Shown piece after piece: positions 32,696 through 42,351 of a DNA stretch of 64,000 bases. Location: positions 2,910,001-2,974,000 of the forward strand of contig NZ_CP011390.1 of assembly GCF_001644645.1 (NCBI RefSeq). Direction: 5' to 3'. The notes under the pieces are model-generated. The model was not told where the DNA came from. It made no database searches and saw only the letters and a program-made list of their open reading frames with translations. The first letter of the stretch is position 1. Every line of letters begins with the position of its first letter. Source of the stretch: Flavisolibacter tropicus. GTDB taxonomy: Bacteria > Bacteroidota > Bacteroidia > Chitinophagales > Chitinophagaceae. The position numbers and the translations under genes are program-made.

Positions 32696-34543
32696 ATGTG
32701 TGGCATAACCGGTATTCTCCAATATAGGTCGCCTCTTTCAGAGCAGGCCTTACAGCAAGGCACAGCCGCTATACAGCATAGAGGACCGGATGAGCGCCCC
32801 TCAATCTGGACTAATTCTGAACGCTCTGTTGGACTTGGCCATTGCCGGTTGTCCATTTTAGATCTAAGCAGCCGTGCCAACCAGCCTCTAGCGTATTTAA
32901 ATCGCTATCGTATAGTACATAATGGTGAACTCTATAATTACCTGGAGCTTCGCCGCCAGCTTGAGCAAAGAGGCTACCAATTTCTTACTACGTCCGATAC
33001 AGAAGTTATCGTAGCTGCTTTTGATGCTTATCAAACCGATTGCCTACAACAGTTTGAAGGCATGTTTGCTTTTGCTATCTGGGATGAAAAGGAACAAATA
33101 CTCTTTGCTGCCCGCGACCGTTTTGGAGAAAAGCCTTTCTTCTTTCATAACAGCAACGAACAGCTATTATTTGCTTCTGAACTAAAAGCTTTATGGCGCA
33201 TGGGCGCTCCCAAAGAGGTGAACCCTGCGATGTTGTATAACTTCCTGACCATTGATTATACCAGCAACCCCTCCAATCCGCAGGAAACCTTTTATAAGGA
33301 CATCTTTAAACTGCCAGCTGCATCCTATCTACTGCTTACGCTTCCAACAAGGGAGTTAGAGATACAACAGTACTGGCAAGTGTTTCCAGAAAGCAATCAA
33401 AATATTTCGGAGCAACAGGCCATTGAGCAGTTTCAGCATTTACTGACAGATAGTATTCAAAAACGTTTGCGCAGTGATGTGAGTATCGGTACAAGCCTTA
33501 GTGGAGGTTTGGACAGCTCAACCATTATTGCTCTTTGTCATCAAATTACCAATCAACACTATTCGCATCAGGCATTCACAGCATCGTTTCCAGGCTATGT
33601 AAACGACGAAACGACCAACGCTACATTGGTTGCCCAACGTTTCGGCTTACAGCAGCATTTAGTTACTATTTCGCCCGACAGCATTCCTACCCTCATGGAA
33701 ACCGTTGCCCGCCACCAAGAAGAACCGATCCTGTTTAGTAATGTATTAGCACAGTATAGGGTATATGAAACAGCCCTGCAACAGGGAATTACTGTATTAC
33801 TGGATGGTCAAGGAGCCGACGAAATTCTGGCAGGGTATCACAAATACTACCCTTGGTATTGGCAGGAACTCTATAGGCAAGGCAAACTAAAAAGCAGCGG
33901 TGAATTGCAAGCAGCGCGGGGCCTAGGCATAACCCAAACCTTTGGCATCAAACGTCAAATAGCAGCTCGTCTTCCTCATTTTGCAGCAGCCTTACAAGAA
34001 AGAGCCAAAGCAAAAAAAGCCAACCGCTTTATAGATCTAGAGCCTTCTTTCGCCTGGTCTAACAAACAACAGCTTTATTATGCGCTACCCTCTACTATGG
34101 ATCTGCAGGGCGCCCTCTATTTCAACACCTTTGTCTATGGCCTAGAAGAACTCTTACGTTATGCAGATCGCAACAGCATGGCACATGGCATAGAGGTACG
34201 TCTCCCCTTCTTAAGTCATCCGTTAGTAGAATTTCTCTTTACGCTCCCTTCGCATTTTAAGATCAAAGAGGGCTGGACAAAATGGATACTTCGAAAAGCA
34301 ACCACATCGCTTCTTCCTTCCGAAATTGCCTGGCGCAAGGACAAAGTAGGCTTTGATACACCACAAAAACAATGGATGCAACAGCCTTCTGTAATAGAGG
34401 CTATCCATGAAGGGAAAAAGAAGCTGGTAGAACAGGGTGTTTTACAGCCACAAGTATTACATCAAAAAATAAAGCCGCACGATGTACATGCGGCTGATAA
34501 CAAAGACTGGAAGTATTGGTCGGCTTCGTTTCTATTTGATTAA
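32696..34543 (+). CDS. asnB: Asparagine synthase (glutamine-hydrolysing)
   Basis: A 615-residue enzyme making asparagine from aspartate, ATP and glutamine. The N-terminal glutaminase domain begins at the catalytic C2 (MCGITGILQY) with RGPDERPS and HNGELYN. The C-terminal synthetase domain has the pyrophosphate-binding SGGLDSS at about residue 269-275 and LDGQGADEILAGYHKYY. Its length (615) is nearer to the longer bacterial class-B enzymes than to E. coli AsnB (554). Related amidotransferases act in secondary metabolism, but no such cluster is present. Heptad repeats and a 184-nt gap follow it. Confidence 0.92.
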   Translation: MCGITGILQYRSPLSEQALQQGTAAIQHRGPDERPSIWTNSERSVGLGHCRLSILDLSSRANQPLAYLNRYRIVHNGELYNYLELRRQLEQRGYQFLTTSDTEVIVAAFDAYQTDCLQQFEGMFAFAIWDEKEQILFAARDRFGEKPFFFHNSNEQLLFASELKALWRMGAPKEVNPAMLYNFLTIDYTSNPSNPQETFYKDIFKLPAASYLLLTLPTRELEIQQYWQVFPESNQNISEQQAIEQFQHLLTDSIQKRLRSDVSIGTSLSGGLDSSTIIALCHQITNQHYSHQAFTASFPGYVNDETTNATLVAQRFGLQQHLVTISPDSIPTLMETVARHQEEPILFSNVLAQYRVYETALQQGITVLLDGQGADEILAGYHKYYPWYWQELYRQGKLKSSGELQAARGLGITQTFGIKRQIAARLPHFAAALQERAKAKKANRFIDLEPSFAWSNKQQLYYALPSTMDLQGALYFNTFVYGLEELLRYADRNSMAHGIEVRLPFLSHPLVEFLFTLPSHFKIKEGWTKWILRKATTSLLPSEIAWRKDKVGFDTPQKQWMQQPSVIEAIHEGKKKLVEQGVLQPQVLHQKIKPHDVHAADNKDWKYWSASFLFD

Positions 34544-34575
34544 AAAAGCAATCACTTAAGTTTTACAAACAGATC

Positions 34576-34617
34576 GTGAAACGTGAGACGTCAAACGCGA
34601 AAGGGTTTCCGACAGAA
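34576..34617. repeat. Heptad-periodic repeat, GTGAAAC theme
   Basis: Six heptamers in register: GTGAAAC, GTGAGAC, GTCAAAC, GCGAAAG, GGTTTCC, GACAGAA. The first three match the 13749 block. Its TCGTGAAACGTGA end is the exact inverse complement of TCACGTTTCACGA at 34681-34693. Confidence 0.7.
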
Positions 34618-34669
34618 CAATTTTATTCAATAACTAAAGCCCCGTTAATAAGCCAGCCCTGTGCGGTGG

Positions 34670-34725
34670 CATTTCACGATTCACGTTTCACGATTTTGGA
34701 CCCTCCGCATTTGGCGGACCGTGGA
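34670..34725. repeat. Heptad-periodic repeat, CGATTCA/CCGTGGA themes
   Basis: Eight heptamers in register: CATTTCA, CGATTCA, CGTTTCA, CGATTTT, GGACCCT, CCGCATT, TGGCGGA, CCGTGGA. The first half is the inverted GTGAAAC theme and the second the GTGGACC theme. It ends at the stop codon of the next gene. Confidence 0.65.
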
Positions 34726-34727
34726 AC

Positions 34728-35168
34728 CTAAGCCTTATTGTATTTCTTATCCACCATCATATAACCCATCGAATCGCAGACAACGATTGTCCAATGTTTG
34801 GCACCTTCTAATACAATGTGATAATTTAATTGATCAGGTGTGGCTACTTCGGTTACGCCAAACACTTTTGTACCAGGGAACTTTTGCTTTAACTTACCAC
34901 GAATAAATATTGGTAATTGGTCTTCGTAATAATAACGCATGGTCTTTAATATATTACCATTTACATCGTAGGTAACACGAGACCGGATCTGGTTTTGAAC
35001 AAACTTCACCTCATACACATCTGTATGTTCTTCCCAAATTACTTGTTGCGCATCCTTAAAGGAAGCATTAAATGCTTTTAATACTTTTTCATTTACGATG
35101 GTAGGCGTTGCAGCGAAAACTGTTAAGGAAAAAATAGCAGTGACTAAACATAACAAAAGCTTTTTCAT
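34728..35168 (-). CDS. Secreted PepSY-like protein (copy 2)
   Basis: A 146-residue exported protein with signal peptide (LLCLVTAIFSLTVFAA). The domain starts VLKAFNASFKDAQQVIWEEHTDVYEVKFVQN and continues with RVTYDVNGNILKTMRYY, aligned with the 30146 product. Copies of this family are common in multicopy sets in Chitinophagaceae. It is on the opposite strand to its neighbours. The ~330-nt gap upstream (35169-35497) holds no gene; the -7-like CATCTTTG at 35463 may belong to the following gene. Confidence 0.74.
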   Translation of the reverse strand: MKKLLLCLVTAIFSLTVFAATPTIVNEKVLKAFNASFKDAQQVIWEEHTDVYEVKFVQNQIRSRVTYDVNGNILKTMRYYYEDQLPIFIRGKLKQKFPGTKVFGVTEVATPDQLNYHIVLEGAKHWTIVVCDSMGYMMVDKKYNKA

Positions 35169-35497
35169 GGTTTATTATTTAGGCGTAAACAATGTTGGTT
35201 TCAAGTACAAATTAGATCCCTGAAACGCCATACACCAGCAGTTCTACACCAATGGCAAAGCCAATTTGTTACACGAATATTGTTAAGATAGGGGGATATA
35301 TTTAAGGCGGTAGTTCTACATGATAAAAGTAGTGAAACAACCATAAGCGGCGATGTTATTTGAAATTGTTGGCAAATAAAAGAATTGTTAAAGGGCTCAC
35401 CGTTAGTGATATACGGCAATCTTCGTATATCGTATAATTCTAAAAGCTGTAGATTTAAATCACATCTTTGCACTACCTTAAATTAAAGACAGCAATT

Positions 35498-36637
35498 ATG
35501 AAGATCGGAACCAAGTTTATACACGCTGGTACTGAGCCAGATCCCAGCACTGGAGCTATTATGACGCCTATATTCCAGACCTCTACCTATGTACAGGCAG
35601 CACCTGGACAACATAAAGGTTATGAGTATGCCCGTTCTCAAAATCCTACCCGCTCAGCTTTGGAAGAAGCCTTTGCACAAATTGAAAATGGAAAATACGG
35701 CCTGGCATTTAGCAGTGGAGTTGCCGCTACTGATGCTGTGATCAAATTATTGTCGCCTGGTGATGAAGTTATTACTGGCAACGACATGTATGGTGGCACG
35801 TACCGCCTGTTCACAAAAATATTTGAGAAGTTTGGTATTAAGTTTCACTACATCGATATGCGCGAGGCTAGCAACATTGAACAATATGTAAATGCCAATA
35901 CGAAACTGATCTGGATTGAAACACCCACCAATCCATTAATGAATATCACTGATATAGCAGCCGTAGCCGCCATTTCAAAAAAGAACAACCTGCTGCTGTG
36001 TGTGGATAATACGTTTGCTTCTCCTTATTTACAAAACCCCTTAGACCTGGGTGCCGATATTGTTATGCACTCAGCTACTAAATACCTGGGTGGCCATAGT
36101 GATGTTATCCAAGGCGCCTTAATGATGAACGATGCGACCTTAAGGGAGCAGTTATACTTTATTCAAAAGAGTTGCGGTGCAGTACCTGGCCCACAAGACT
36201 GTTTCTTGGTACTTCGTGGTATTAAAACGCTTCACGTGCGCATGCAACGCCATTGCGAAAATGGGCATGCTATCGCACATTTCTTACGCAAACACTCAGC
36301 AGTAGATAAAGTATATTGGGCAGGCTTTGAAGATCATACCAATTATGATATTGCTAAGAAGCAGATGCGTGACTTTGGAGGTATGATGTCCTTTACATTA
36401 AAGGACGACTCAATTGAAAATGCGATGCGTGTATTGTCTTCTACGCGCTTGTTTGCACTGGCAGAAAGTTTAGGTGGTGTAGAATCCCTGATCAACCACC
36501 CGGCCTCTATGACACACGCTTCTATTCCAAGAGAAGAACGTATTAAAAACGGACTAACCGATTCGTTGATTCGTATTAGTGTAGGCATTGAAGATGTAGA
36601 GGACCTGATGGAAGACTTAAACAGAGCCATAGGCTAA
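35498..36637 (+). CDS. Trans-sulfuration PLP enzyme (cystathionine gamma-synthase/lyase)
   Basis: A 379-residue PLP enzyme of the Cys/Met metabolism family. Family motifs are TPIFQTSTYVQ, YEYARSQNPTRSALE, AFSSGVAATDAV, DNTFASPYLQNPLDLGADIVMHSATKYLGGHSD with the PLP lysine K195, and the C-terminal ESLGGVESLINHPASMTHASIP. The last signature fits cystathionine gamma-synthase or gamma-lyase rather than O-acetylhomoserine sulfhydrylase. I start it at the ATG giving MKIGTKFIHAG, dropping a 10-residue head. Synthase and lyase cannot be separated by sequence alone, so the symbol is blank. Confidence 0.9.
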   Translation: MKIGTKFIHAGTEPDPSTGAIMTPIFQTSTYVQAAPGQHKGYEYARSQNPTRSALEEAFAQIENGKYGLAFSSGVAATDAVIKLLSPGDEVITGNDMYGGTYRLFTKIFEKFGIKFHYIDMREASNIEQYVNANTKLIWIETPTNPLMNITDIAAVAAISKKNNLLLCVDNTFASPYLQNPLDLGADIVMHSATKYLGGHSDVIQGALMMNDATLREQLYFIQKSCGAVPGPQDCFLVLRGIKTLHVRMQRHCENGHAIAHFLRKHSAVDKVYWAGFEDHTNYDIAKKQMRDFGGMMSFTLKDDSIENAMRVLSSTRLFALAESLGGVESLINHPASMTHASIPREERIKNGLTDSLIRISVGIEDVEDLMEDLNRAIG

Positions 36638-36661
36638 TAACGTAATTACAATAATGGAGCT

Positions 36662-36690
36662 ACTGCCAGGTCTAAAGCCTGGCAGTTTTC
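36662..36690 (+). terminator. Terminator of the trans-sulfuration gene
   Basis: ACTGCCAGG pairs with CCTGGCAGT around TCTAAAG, followed by TTT, 24 nt after the stop codon. Confidence 0.82.
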
Positions 36691-36792
36691 GTTTACAGCA
36701 CCCAGGAAGAGTTAGGTTCATTAATTCTTTTTCAAACCTGTAACCTACTATCAACCAACATAGTCCTATGCGTATCAATCAACACATTGGAC

Positions 36793-37704
36793 ATGAACAA
36801 GATCATTATTGCTTTATTGACCATTATATTTAGTACAAGCACTTTTGCACAAGACTCTACTTTTTATTTTACCACTTCCGATAATGTAAAACTCTATGTA
36901 CGCCTGGCGGGGAAAGGCAAGCCCTGCTTGTTTGTACACGGCGGCCCAGGATCTACCAGCTATTATTTTGAAGCAGTTGAAGCGGCTCCTCTCATCGAGC
37001 AAAAGATGCGCATGGTGTACTACGATCAGCGTGGTTGCGGTCGCTCTGACTCTGCACACAACAACGATTACAGCCTGGCACGTTTAGAAAAAGATATGGA
37101 CGAATTAAGAAAGGCATTAGGTTATAAACAATGGGCTGTTATGGGTCATTCTTTTGGCGGCATATTGATCACAAACTATGCTTTTCATTATCCTAAATCG
37201 GTTGCTGCTTTATTACTGATTAACTGTACCTTGAACATGCAGGCTTCTATGCAAAGCCATCTGGAGTTTGGTTTAAAGGCATTAGACATAAAAGACCAAA
37301 CCAGCTTCCGTGATACTACAAAGCCTTTAAATGAGCGCGTATGGGCTGTACATGATCAACTTACCCAAAAGAATATGTGGTACAAACTAATGTACCGCAA
37401 TGCCTATGAGAAACAATACAATGACTCTATTACCTTCTCCTATGGAAAGCCCAACCGCGACTTTGCCAATAAAGTATGGAGTGTAGCCGACTACTGGAAA
37501 GACTTTACACCACTTACTGCGAAAATCACTTGTCCTGTTTTTATTCTAACCGGCGATAAAGATTACGCTATCGGTCCTAAACACTATCAAAGCTTTCAAT
37601 TCCCTAAGTCGCAGATTGTGCACTACATTGGAGGTCATGCGCCTTTCCAGGAAGAACCACAATGGTTTGCTGAAAAGATCATTTCATTTATAGCTAAATA
37701 CTAA
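36793..37704 (+). CDS. Exported alpha/beta hydrolase (proline iminopeptidase-like)
   Basis: A 303-residue enzyme with signal peptide (IIIALLTIIFSTSTFAQ); the start at 36793 gives it, and a TTG two codons earlier is less likely. The alpha/beta fold has the oxyanion region HGGPGSTS, DQRGCGRSD, the nucleophile S120 in GHSFGG, and a late Asp-His pair (TGDKDYAIG and GGHAPFQEEP). HGGPG with DQRGCGRS is typical of S33 prolyl aminopeptidases, but many relatives act on other esters or amides. It is periplasmic or secreted. The substrate is unknown. Confidence 0.87.
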   Translation: MNKIIIALLTIIFSTSTFAQDSTFYFTTSDNVKLYVRLAGKGKPCLFVHGGPGSTSYYFEAVEAAPLIEQKMRMVYYDQRGCGRSDSAHNNDYSLARLEKDMDELRKALGYKQWAVMGHSFGGILITNYAFHYPKSVAALLLINCTLNMQASMQSHLEFGLKALDIKDQTSFRDTTKPLNERVWAVHDQLTQKNMWYKLMYRNAYEKQYNDSITFSYGKPNRDFANKVWSVADYWKDFTPLTAKITCPVFILTGDKDYAIGPKHYQSFQFPKSQIVHYIGGHAPFQEEPQWFAEKIISFIAKY

Positions 37705-37710
37705 TAACCA

Positions 37711-37739
37711 TTTCGCATAGGTACTGTTCAATACCTTTG
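37711..37739 (+). promoter_or_regulatory. Bacteroidota promoter upstream of the 37757 gene
   Basis: TTTC as a near -33, a 17-nt spacer and TACCTTTG, an exact TAnnTTTG match. The start codon is 17 nt downstream. Confidence 0.5.
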
Positions 37740-37756
37740 CATTTTTAAACAGAACA

Positions 37757-38476
37757 ATGCAAAAACTATTTATGCTAGCCGTTGCTCTTATTCTAAAAGC
37801 AACGGCTTTTTCACAAACTACCGTTTACCTGATTCCATCTTTGCACGGCATACATAAAACAAATGCGAAGTACAACTATGATTCAATAAAGGCTACCGTC
37901 CAGCGCATTCACCCCGATGTCATTGCGGTAGAAATACGCAAAGAAGATATTTCATCCGACACGGCCTATCTGAAGCAGAACTATCCTTATGAAATGTGGA
38001 TGATGCGCTATTGGTTCCCAACGACTACAATTGAAGGCTTTGATTGGCTGGGTACAGAACTGGAAGGCAAACCTATTCCCAATCGTTACTGGCAAGACCA
38101 CTCCCGCATCAAAGCACTACAAAAACTGCTTAGCCTGGATACGGTATATAGTAAGAAGCTGGCCAATTGCCAACTATACGCCGATCAACGCATGACCATT
38201 TTAAATAACAGCACACTTAAAGGAATATTGTTAAGTAACGACGCCGTACTTATCAAGGAGTACTACGACTGCCTTACCCAGCAGCTGCGAGGTAGCGATT
38301 ATGAAGAACTCACCACCTTTTACGACACGCGCAACCAACAAATGATGCAACGTCTAAAGGAACTAGTAACGCTATATTCCGGCAAGCGAATTGTTGTTAT
38401 TACAGGCGATGATCACGCTCCTTACCTACGCGCTTTTCTTAGTAAACAAAATGTAATGCTCAAACAGCCTTACTAA
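37757..38476 (+). CDS. Exported protein, possibly TraB/GumN (TIKI)-like
   Basis: A 239-residue protein with a signal peptide (LFMLAVALILKATAFSQ). It has TVYLIPSLHGIHKTN near the N-terminus, then VIAVEIRKED, and near the C-terminus IVVITGDDHAPYL. An early S-x-H-G block, an acidic AVE motif and a late DDHA pattern are the features of TraB/GumN/TIKI proteins, some of which are metalloproteases. The match is loose, since the GxxH motifs are modified. Function is open. The next gene starts 21 nt later. Confidence 0.55.
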   Translation: MQKLFMLAVALILKATAFSQTTVYLIPSLHGIHKTNAKYNYDSIKATVQRIHPDVIAVEIRKEDISSDTAYLKQNYPYEMWMMRYWFPTTTIEGFDWLGTELEGKPIPNRYWQDHSRIKALQKLLSLDTVYSKKLANCQLYADQRMTILNNSTLKGILLSNDAVLIKEYYDCLTQQLRGSDYEELTTFYDTRNQQMMQRLKELVTLYSGKRIVVITGDDHAPYLRAFLSKQNVMLKQPY

Positions 38477-38497
38477 AAGTATTGAGAGCTATTAATT

Positions 38498-39262
38498 ATG
38501 GATGCAAAACTGAAAGCTTTCCTGGATCGTAAAGTTGAAGAATACAATCAGCCTTCATTTATCCCTGCTGACCCAATCTCTATTCCTCATCGCTTTACAA
38601 AACTACAGGATAAAGAGATCTCTGGTTTTTTTGCTGCCATCTTTGCCTGGGGTAACCGCCGCATCATTATCAATAAAACTACCGAGCTCATGCAATTGAT
38701 GGATGATGCGCCTTATCAGTTCATCCTTCATCATACCGATAATGATCTAAAGAAACTATTAGCTTTCAAGCATCGCACGTTTAATACCACAGACCTACTT
38801 TATTGCATATACTTCTTTCACCATCATTATACTACCAATACATCCCTGGAACAAGCGTTCTTTCCCAACAAAAGCATTAATAGTGTAGAAGCGGGGCTCA
38901 ATCATTTTCACCACTACTTCTTTTCCTTACCCGATGCACCAGAGCGTACTCAAAAACATATTGCGGCACCTTTTAAGAAATCAACCTGCAAACGACTGAA
39001 TATGTACCTGCGGTGGATGGTGCGTAAAGACAATAAGGGAGTAGACTTTGGTATCTGGAACCATATCTCCCCCAAAGAGCTGATCTGCCCTATAGATGTA
39101 CACGTAGCCCGCGTGGCCCGCAAACTGGCCTTAATTCAACGTCCTGTTACAGATTGGCAAACAGCCTTAGAGCTTACCAATCACCTCCGCCAAATGGATC
39201 CCCACGATCCTGCTAAATACGACTTCGCTCTTTTTGGCTTAGGCGTAACCGAGAAGTTTTAA
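38498..39262 (+). CDS. TIGR02757 family protein
   Basis: A 254-residue cytoplasmic protein. It matches the TIGR02757 pattern: an N-terminal LxFLxxKVEEYN segment, DPISIPHRF, EISGFFAAIFAWGNRRIIINKT, KHRTFNTTDLLYC, and a C-terminal CPIDVHVARVARKLALI with PHDPAKYDFALFGLGV. This family is widespread in Bacteroidota and of unknown function; the last part suggests a helix-hairpin-helix DNA glycosylase relative. The VDVH-like HVARVARKL stretch fits that fold. It starts 21 nt after the preceding gene and may share its transcript. Confidence 0.88.
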   Translation: MDAKLKAFLDRKVEEYNQPSFIPADPISIPHRFTKLQDKEISGFFAAIFAWGNRRIIINKTTELMQLMDDAPYQFILHHTDNDLKKLLAFKHRTFNTTDLLYCIYFFHHHYTTNTSLEQAFFPNKSINSVEAGLNHFHHYFFSLPDAPERTQKHIAAPFKKSTCKRLNMYLRWMVRKDNKGVDFGIWNHISPKELICPIDVHVARVARKLALIQRPVTDWQTALELTNHLRQMDPHDPAKYDFALFGLGVTEKF

Positions 39263-39267
39263 TAACC

Positions 39268-39345
39268 AATAATGAGTAATGAATAATGAGTTGCGCTTTT
39301 AATATTAAAACGCCTACACTCCTTACTCCTTACTCATCACTCATT
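39268..39345. repeat. Heptad-periodic repeat, AATAATG and ACTCCTT themes
   Basis: Units AATAATG, AGTAATG, AATAATG, AGTTGCG begin 5 nt after the TIGR02757 stop codon. After 22 nt comes ACTCCTT, ACTCCTT, ACTCATC, ACTCATT, which reads as the inverse theme (AATGAGT). Together they could fold back on each other. Confidence 0.65.
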
Positions 39346-39392
39346 TCTAACGCCTCACAATCACTCATCATCCCACCTGCGATAAAAGAAAA

Positions 39393-39408
39393 GCAGCCCG
39401 AAGGCTGC
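39393..39408 (-). terminator. Terminator of the large outer-membrane receptor gene
   Basis: GCAGCC-CGAA-GGCTGC, a short strong stem with a GNRA-like loop; the minus-strand 3' side is T-rich. It lies 33 nt beyond the stop codon. Confidence 0.65.
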
Positions 39409-39440
39409 CTGTTAGTTCTGGTTTTATGTCAAGCAAATAG

Positions 39441-42221
39441 TTAGAAGCGGAAGAAGCGATCCGTTACGCTACCCACTTTTGCACCTTTGAAACTCCTGAT
39501 ATTATAGGTAAAGGTGGCCATGAAATATTGTTGCAGAATATTGATCTGTCTATCGATGATCTGATTTTCAGTAGTATTTCTAAAAACCGATATGTTCTCA
39601 TTCAGCAGGTCAAAGGCAGAGAACTTTAACTGGCCCTTGTCGTCTTTCAAGAACACAACCGACATGGCTGCATTCCATAAGGCTACATTCTTCTGCACAC
39701 CAGGCGCCACATTTGAGTTCTTACTTAAAGCCAAATTACTTTCCCACACAATGTGCTTGGGCCACCTAACCACTAGTTCCGTGCGCAGGCCGCTTCTATC
39801 TACTTTTAGATCTTTAAACTGGTCATTCTCATAGTTGGTCCGGTTAAAGCCCAGATAATAACTATAACTCCACTCTATCTTGTCTTTCCAATTTATATTA
39901 CCATTAGCAAAGGGCCCAATATCCAAGGTTTTTACATATCCTTTTCTACCATTTACAATTAAGTAGTTACGATTGAAATTGACGTTGTAGCCAACACCAT
40001 AACCAAACTGAAAGTTCTTATTCGCCTTGTGTTGCTTCACCACGTTTAAATTCGTATACAAGTCCTGCACACCATCTACATTTACGGGTGTTGTGACTTG
40101 TACACCGTTGGTTTGTACCACACGACTCCTGGTTACAGCATTGTTCCGGAAATTGCCAAACCCATAGGCACTAATAAATAAATTCTTGGTAGAAATATTT
40201 TTAAAGTAGTTTAAATTAATACTGTGTGCAGTAGCAGGCTTTAAATCCGGGTTTCCATTAACAATGAATAAAGGATTGGTACTGTCGGGAACTGGTTGTA
40301 AATCACTAAGATTGGGTGGTGTAGCATTAGCAGAATAATTCAGGTTCAGTTCTCTCCAGTTTACAGTCATTCCTGGCAACACATAACTATAGCGCTGGTT
40401 AACATCCGTAACGGATTTACCAAATTGATTATTGATATCCAGTTTTAAAAAGCTGGCTGTACCTGTCACATTCAACTTCTTGTACTTTACATTCAACCCG
40501 GCAGATACTGCATTCCTCCAACTTTCCCTGCTCAATTCATTACTCAGATTTGCATTTACCACATCGTACTTACTGCCCCCGCCTTTATTGAAGGTGCCTA
40601 ATTGATCCACATTGTTAAAGTAGGTTCCGGAATACCCAAGGCGTAAGTTCAGCAATTTGGTGATTGGCTCATTGTAATTTGCATTCAGCGTAGTGGTAAA
40701 GTTATTCTGCTCGCGGTCACGCAATTGATTCAAATACGTCTCTAACGCTGAGCTACTTTCATAGAAAGTATTGATCACATCATTGATCTGGCTATTATCT
40801 AAATTACCATAGCTTAAGGAATTAGCAATATTAAGCGAGCGATCTTTCTTTCTGAAATTCTTAAAGTAGAGTAAGCTATGACTGTAAGACACATCTTTAC
40901 CATCCATATTCTGCTGATTGTTACTGGTATTCAGCAACCCATCAATATTGCTGCTACTGCTTGTACCTGTAAACTTATTGCTGTGCTGATCATTTATCAC
41001 AAACGATGGTTTAAAATCAATACGGCTCAGTGAATCAATTTTACCTTTTAAGCCAAACGCAACCCGATGACTATAAGATTTCAAAACCTCATTGCGGTTA
41101 GAGCGGGTGACTAACGTGGTATCACTTAAAAACTGTTGGCGGTTGTTCAACTCCAGGATGTCATTGCGCGATTGGCCGTAAAAATATTGCGAGTTTAAGG
41201 TCAAGCCATTCTTTAATACATGGTTCATATTGAAGCCTGCACCGGTAGATTGATTGATACCATCTCCCGTACCCCCTAGTGAAATACCATTCACACTAAC
41301 CCCGCCATTTCCATTCATCCACAAACTATTAATACCACTACGGCTAAAGCCTCCTAGTGACCGGATATCATTAAAACTAAAACCTGCTCTATTCAGGTTA
41401 TTTGTAAAACCCAATAAGCTCACTTGCATAGTATCCTTAAACAGATTAACAATGGCGCCACCTTCATAACGCTCATCTGTACCCGCACCTGCATAGGCCT
41501 TACCAAACCAACCTTTTTTGATAGCCTTTTTAAGCTTTAGATTAATTACCTGACCAATGTCACCCTCAGAACGATCAGGATTTAGCTCACGCTCATCCTT
41601 ATCTTCCGTTACTTGTACTTTATCAACAATATTCGCTGGCAGGTTGCGGGTTGCCATCTTTGGATCAGAGCCAAAGAAATCCTTGCCATCCACCATTATA
41701 CGATTGACCTTTTTTCCGTTGACAGTAATGTTACCATCAGCATCTACTTGTACACCCGGCAACTTCTTTAAAATATCTTCCACCAACGCTGTAGGAAGTG
41801 TTTTAAACGACGCCGCATTGAACTCTATAGTATCCTTACGTACGGTTACCGGTGGGCGTTCCGCTATTACCAGCACCTCATCCAGTGAAGTAGCAGCTGG
41901 TGCTAATGCAATGGTTCCCAGATCTATTGACGTGTTATCTGTTAATGTAAATTCTTTGCGATATACCTCATAACCAGAAAAGGAAATTACGGCACGGCAA
42001 GCTATATTCAGCGGCAATCCTGTCACTTTAAAATCTCCTTCAGGTGCACTCATTCTATAGGTAATCAGCGCCGTATCAGCAGCTTTAAATATAGTAACAG
42101 TCGCCAGGGCCAGCGCCTTCTTTGTAGAGGAATCAGTAACTTTCCCCTTAATAGTGCCTTGTGCCATTGCATGTGTAACGGATAGGAACAAGAATGCAAT
42201 GCAGATTGTAATAAATCGCAT
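39441..42221 (-). CDS. TonB-dependent-receptor-like outer-membrane barrel with CarboxypepD_reg domain
   Basis: A 926-residue outer-membrane protein. After the signal peptide (ITICIAFLFLSVTHAMAQ) comes a carboxypeptidase-regulatory-like Ig domain (GTIKGKVTDSSTKKALALATVTIF, residues ~22-105). A plug-like domain with ALVEDILKKLPGVQVDADGNITVNGKKVNRIMVDGKDFFG follows (~145-190). The remainder is a long beta-barrel ending RSFKGAKVGSVTDRFFRF. It resembles the OMP_b-brl_3 group, which lacks the typical SusC partner and often a visible TonB box. No SusD gene is adjacent, so it is not a polysaccharide utilisation locus. The substrate is unknown. Confidence 0.88.
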   Translation of the reverse strand: MRFITICIAFLFLSVTHAMAQGTIKGKVTDSSTKKALALATVTIFKAADTALITYRMSAPEGDFKVTGLPLNIACRAVISFSGYEVYRKEFTLTDNTSIDLGTIALAPAATSLDEVLVIAERPPVTVRKDTIEFNAASFKTLPTALVEDILKKLPGVQVDADGNITVNGKKVNRIMVDGKDFFGSDPKMATRNLPANIVDKVQVTEDKDERELNPDRSEGDIGQVINLKLKKAIKKGWFGKAYAGAGTDERYEGGAIVNLFKDTMQVSLLGFTNNLNRAGFSFNDIRSLGGFSRSGINSLWMNGNGGVSVNGISLGGTGDGINQSTGAGFNMNHVLKNGLTLNSQYFYGQSRNDILELNNRQQFLSDTTLVTRSNRNEVLKSYSHRVAFGLKGKIDSLSRIDFKPSFVINDQHSNKFTGTSSSSNIDGLLNTSNNQQNMDGKDVSYSHSLLYFKNFRKKDRSLNIANSLSYGNLDNSQINDVINTFYESSSALETYLNQLRDREQNNFTTTLNANYNEPITKLLNLRLGYSGTYFNNVDQLGTFNKGGGSKYDVVNANLSNELSRESWRNAVSAGLNVKYKKLNVTGTASFLKLDINNQFGKSVTDVNQRYSYVLPGMTVNWRELNLNYSANATPPNLSDLQPVPDSTNPLFIVNGNPDLKPATAHSINLNYFKNISTKNLFISAYGFGNFRNNAVTRSRVVQTNGVQVTTPVNVDGVQDLYTNLNVVKQHKANKNFQFGYGVGYNVNFNRNYLIVNGRKGYVKTLDIGPFANGNINWKDKIEWSYSYYLGFNRTNYENDQFKDLKVDRSGLRTELVVRWPKHIVWESNLALSKNSNVAPGVQKNVALWNAAMSVVFLKDDKGQLKFSAFDLLNENISVFRNTTENQIIDRQINILQQYFMATFTYNIRSFKGAKVGSVTDRFFRF

Positions 42222-42351
42222 GTTGGTCGTGGTTTGAAGTGCAATTATACGACATACTTCGTACGAAACCGCGCTTACCTTTTGCGTTTACATGAATGGT
42301 AAATGAAGTGGATGATGGGTACAGCCACATGGCTTTTAAATATATGAAGTG

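Noticed and set aside
42258..42267. Palindrome TTCGTACGAA upstream of the large receptor
   Set aside because: A 10-bp palindrome alone is not enough to call an operator; kept out of the features.
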